Positions 32,363-33,099 of a DNA stretch of 33,099 nt are shown piece by piece; the stretch's first letter is position 1; the number at the start of each line of letters is the position of its first letter. The position numbers and the translations under genes are program-made. Where the stretch lies: contig DDEI01000058.1 in NCBI GenBank assembly GCA_002336675.1, forward strand, positions 1 to 33,099. Reading direction: 5' to 3'. The DNA is from Flavobacteriales bacterium UBA1958. Its GTDB lineage: Bacteria; Bacteroidota; Bacteroidia; Flavobacteriales_D; Sanyastnellaceae. Below the pieces are notes generated by a model. It did not search any database and had not been told where the DNA came from. It worked only from the letters and a program-made list of their open reading frames with translations.

Positions 32363-33099
32363 ATGGAAGCGTATATGATTTATATGCCAATAGTAATGGC
32401 TATCCTTGGGTTGCTTTACATGGTAACTAAAAAATCTTGGGTTATGAAACAAGATGCTGGTGACGGTAAAATGAAAGAGATTTCTGATCACATCTATGAA
32501 GGTGCACTCGCATTCTTAAAAGCAGAATATCGTCTATTAACATTCTTCGTTATAGGAGCAAGTCTTGTTTTAGCTGGTATTGCTTTTTATATGGAGACTA
32601 CTTATTTAATTGTCGTTGCCTTTATCATAGGTGCAATATTTTCGGCATTCGCTGGAAACATGGGGATGAAAATTGCAACAAAAACAAATGTTAGAACAAC
32701 TCAGGCAGCTAAAACTAGTTTACCAAATGCATTGAAAGTTTCTTTCGGCGGTGGAACTGTTATGGGACTTGGAGTTGCTGGTTTAGCCGTTTTAGGTTTA
32801 ACAGCATTCTTTATTGGTTTCTATTACCTGTTTATGGGTGGTGAATGGACCAGTACAGGTGATATGACTAAAGTATTAGAAGCACTGGCCGGTTTCTCTT
32901 TAGGTGCAGAATCTATTGCGCTATTTGCAAGAGTTGGAGGTGGGATTTACACAAAAGCTGCCGATGTTGGAGCTGATTTAGCAGGGAAAGTACAAGCAGA
33001 TATTCCAGAAGACGATCCGAGAAATCCAGCAACAATTGCAGATAATGTTGGAGATAATGTTGGAGATGTTGCTGGTATGGGAGCTGATTTATTTGGTTC
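32363..33099 (+). CDS. hppA: Membrane-bound ion-pumping pyrophosphatase (5' part)
   Basis: Hydrolyses pyrophosphate to pump H+ and/or Na+ across the inner membrane. 245 codons are visible, cut by the window edge (full length usually 700-750). It starts MEAYMIYMPIVMAILGLLYM, with the first helices, then ISDHIYEGALAFLKAEYR, SAFAGNMGMKIATKTNVRTT, and the pyrophosphate-site segment ADVGADLAGKV followed by DNVGDNVGDVAGMGADLFG. The residue that decides K+ dependence is beyond the window, so the ion and K+ type cannot be assigned. It has its own strong promoter. Confidence 0.96.
   Translation, partial: MEAYMIYMPIVMAILGLLYMVTKKSWVMKQDAGDGKMKEISDHIYEGALAFLKAEYRLLTFFVIGASLVLAGIAFYMETTYLIVVAFIIGAIFSAFAGNMGMKIATKTNVRTTQAAKTSLPNALKVSFGGGTVMGLGVAGLAVLGLTAFFIGFYYLFMGGEWTSTGDMTKVLEALAGFSLGAESIALFARVGGGIYTKAADVGADLAGKVQADIPEDDPRNPATIADNVGDNVGDVAGMGADLFG

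Overview
The window reads as a chromosomal segment of a Bacteroidota bacterium, most likely a flavobacterium-like lineage. The DNA is AT-rich and AGA is the dominant arginine codon. Shine-Dalgarno sites are essentially absent. Many genes are preceded by the Bacteroidota sigma-A promoter (TTG or TTTG, about 19-23 bases, then TAnnTTTG). Several proteins are typical of this phylum: an HYC_CC_PP-type protein, a DUF3127 protein, a split-component cytochrome c maturation operon and a TonB-dependent receptor with a carboxypeptidase-regulatory-like domain. I see no rRNA, tRNA, CRISPR array, insertion sequence or phage genes.

Layout. 1-1039 holds chorismate synthase (minus strand, cut by the window edge), then imidazolonepropionase hutI (plus). 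2788-8063 is a plus-strand cytochrome c maturation cluster ccmB-ccmC-ccmD-ccmE-ccmF. It is followed closely by a DUF2520 Rossmann protein, a KdsC-type phosphatase (LPS Kdo synthesis) and a class III aminotransferase. 10719-11777 is a membrane-anchored SRPBCC/GyrI-like protein (minus). 12022-14642 holds a DUF819 transporter with an extra extracytoplasmic domain and a histone-deacetylase-like enzyme (plus). ribA (minus) is divergent from a metal-handling cassette at 15400-18536: an HYC_CC_PP protein, a His-rich heavy-metal-associated protein and a TonB-dependent receptor with a Cys motif in its plug. A strong terminator closes that cassette. hisS (minus) and nhaC (plus) are divergent. From 21941 to 30970 everything is on the minus strand: a small unknown protein, an M16 peptidase, a purE-flavin reductase-DUF3127-atoE run, a nucleoside transporter, a bifunctional nuclease and etfB-etfA. 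The window closes on the plus strand with pyruvate dehydrogenase E1 beta and the start of a membrane pyrophosphatase (hppA).

Functionally the segment is mostly core metabolism: aromatic, histidine, purine, riboflavin and LPS precursors, respiration and electron transfer, and ion and nucleoside transport. The more unusual parts are domain architectures and regulatory patterns. CcmC carries an inserted periplasmic beta-domain. CcmE carries Cys in place of the usual heme-binding His. A DUF819 transporter is fused to a Y_Y_Y-like domain. A DUF3127 protein ends in an SSB-like acidic tail. A perfect 26-bp palindrome lies in the metal cassette, and its core GCGTTGCAA recurs at other promoters. Several genes have the promoter -7 element so close to the start codon that their mRNAs should be leaderless or nearly so.

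All calls are from reading translated sequence and motifs by eye; no database search was possible.
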